From assembly GCF_047607725.1 (NCBI RefSeq), contig NZ_JBLKSS010000110.1:1-6623 (forward strand): a stretch of 6,623 nt of DNA. Direction: 5' to 3'. A program made the translations under genes and the position numbers. Source of the stretch: JBLKSS01 sp047607725 (GTDB lineage Bacteria > Pseudomonadota > Gammaproteobacteria > Enterobacterales > Enterobacteriaceae). Positions 5,728 through 6,623 of the stretch are shown here, piece after piece (positions within the stretch are counted from its first letter, which is position 1; the number at the start of each line of letters is the position of its first letter). The notes under the pieces are model-generated. The model worked only from the letters and a program-made list of their open reading frames with translations. It was not told the DNA's origin and ran no database searches.

Positions 5728-6483
5728 ATGAAGTTTACCGGTTGGAAAACCGGCGTGGGCGCCCTGGCGCTGGCGTCGCTGCTGTGCCAGGCGTGTTACG
5801 CCGCCGAAATCAACACCATCGCTATTTTGACGCCGGAGCCCGGCACGGATTACGGCTGGAATCAGCAGGGTATCAATGCGGCGCGTGAAGCGGGCAAGAA
5901 AGAGGGCGTCAAGGTGCTGGTCGCCGACAATCTCGGCTATGGCGATGTGCGCCCCACCCTGCGGGATCTCGCCGACGACGGCGCGCAGCTGTTTATCGCC
6001 CACGCCAGCGGCTATAACCAGGCGGCGCCGGAAATTAGCGCCCAGACCGGCATACCGGTCGCCATTACCGACAGCCCGTCCTCGTTGAAGGCCAGCCGCG
6101 TTGCCGATTATACCGTCAGCGGCCAGGAAGGGGCCTGGCGGGCGGGCACCCTGGCGACCAAAATGTCCCGCAGCGGCACGCTCGGCATTGTCGTGTCCGG
6201 CGCGCCGCCGGCCTGGAACGCCCAGGCCGCGGCCTTTGTGCTCGGCGCCCGGGCGGCGCGCCCCGCGATTCAGATCCGCTATGCGGTTATTGGTCCTGCC
6301 GCCTACAGCGATGCCGCCGGCGGTAAACGCGTCACCGCGTCGGTGATTGCCGCCGGCGCCGACGTTATTTTCGGCGAGGGCAACGGTTCGAGCTTCGGCA
6401 TGTTGCAGGCGGTGGAAACCACGCCCGCCCAGGACGGCGGCAAAGTCTGGTTTATCGACGTCATCGGCGACAAATCCCCCATC
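5728..6483 (+). pseudogene. BMP-family ABC transporter substrate-binding protein, truncated by an IS
   Basis: Periplasmic solute receptor of the basic membrane protein (BMP/PnrA-like) family, whose members deliver nucleosides or related small molecules to an ABC importer. The first 252 codons are intact. MKFTGWKTGVGALALASLLC begins a Sec signal with probable cleavage near Ala25-Ala26 (CYA/AE); neither Cys20 nor Cys23 makes a good lipobox, so a lipoprotein is less likely. The mature part starts INTIAILTPEPGTDYGWNQQ, with the family's DYGWNQQG. It includes LGYGDVRPTLRDLADDGAQL, IAHASGYNQAAPEI, GTLGIVVSG, GADVIFGEGNGSSFGMLQAV and WFIDVIGDKSP. At 6484 the coding sequence changes abruptly to IS-like sequence; the frame stays open to the window edge but encodes ICRFRRIRSS-type nonsense. 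Family members are usually about 330-350 residues, so roughly the last quarter is missing, including part of the second lobe. ATPase and permease genes would normally follow downstream, beyond the insertion. Ligand unknown. Confidence 0.85.
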
Positions 6484-6623
6484 TGCAGATTCCGACGTAT
6501 CCGATCATCTGTTCCGGCGACATCCGATCAGTTATTCCGATATTTTCCGATCACCCATTCCAGTGATATTCGATCACGTGTTCGCTCATCTTCTGACTCA
6601 GTTTTAGTCTATTTTTCCTGTGC
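6484..6623. mobile_element. IS21-family insertion sequence terminus (partial)
   Basis: The BMP gene is interrupted at TGCAGATTCCGACG (6484 onward). IS21-family ends begin with TG and carry several copies of a transposase-binding repeat, and both features are present here. The element extends beyond the window, and no istA or istB coding sequence is visible in these 140 bases. The bases just before the terminus (CCCATC, 6478-6483) should recur at the far end as the target duplication of about 4-8 bp. Which end this is cannot be decided; an AT-rich tract at 6601-6617 could precede istA. Family assignment is from terminal bases and repeat layout only. Confidence 0.6.
6490..6600. repeat. About 23-bp-spaced terminal repeats, probable transposase binding sites
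   Basis: Copies start at 6490 (TTCCGACGTATCCGATCA), 6512 (TTCCGGCGACATCCGATCA), 6535 (TTCCGATATTTTCCGATCA) and 6558 (TTCCAGTGATATTCGATCA), with a degraded fifth at 6581 (TTCGCTCATCTTCTGACTCA). The consensus is TTCCgaYrtaTCCGATCA. Starts are 22, 23, 23 and 23 bases apart, about two helical turns, placing all copies on one face of the DNA. This matches the multiple terminal repeats of IS21-family elements. Confidence 0.65.

Noticed and set aside
6490..6600. CRISPR-like array in the repeats at the right edge
   Set aside because: The period is only about 23 bp with no unique spacers of useful length, the copies are degenerate, and they begin exactly at a gene break with a TG terminus, which fits IS end repeats.
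6347..6607. 86-codon plus-strand frame crossing the BMP/IS junction
   Set aside because: It is an alternative frame of the BMP gene running into IS terminal repeats; the true frame (5728 onward) encodes clear BMP family sequence.

Overview
The window looks like part of the genome of a degenerating Sodalis-like enterobacterial insect symbiont. This is inferred from three things. The proteins are most like Enterobacterales types: an EmrA/EmrB pair and a 147-residue YjaB-type acetyltransferase. Several genes are broken by fresh-looking, easily reconstructed lesions. Both ends of the window run into what look like insertion sequence termini. I cannot assign the species from the sequence alone.

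Left part (about 140-4122, all minus strand): a four-gene multidrug-efflux operon read right to left. It encodes a MarR-family regulator, an outer-membrane efflux lipoprotein (NodT/TolC type), an EmrA-like periplasmic adaptor and an EmrB-like 14-TM drug/proton antiporter. Together these would form a complete tripartite pump spanning both membranes, controlled by its own regulator. Only the regulator gene is intact. The outer-membrane factor has two in-frame stops and a frameshift. emrA has two one-base deletions. The end of emrA and the start of emrB were removed by a deletion that joined them in frame. emrB then has an amber codon and is cut off at about position 139 by foreign sequence starting GTAAGCG, probably an IS66-family end.

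Middle (4123-5171): the promoter region of the operon, with a good sigma70-like promoter and an inverted repeat further upstream. Next come a hairpin, a short array of degenerate 19-bp tandem repeats, an intact yjaB-like GNAT acetyltransferase on the minus strand, and a 250-bp noncoding stretch rich in palindromes.

Right part (5172-6623): a small exported protein of unknown function (minus) is divergent from a BMP-family periplasmic solute-binding protein gene (plus), with 91 bp between them. The BMP gene is intact for 252 codons. It then breaks at position 6484, where a TGCAGATTCC terminus begins, followed by four clear and one degraded copy of a roughly 23-bp repeat. This is the typical layout of an IS21-family end.

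Overall this is an accessory region in decay. The lesions, the fused adaptor/transporter gene and the two IS termini are its most informative features. I found no convincing new functional system.
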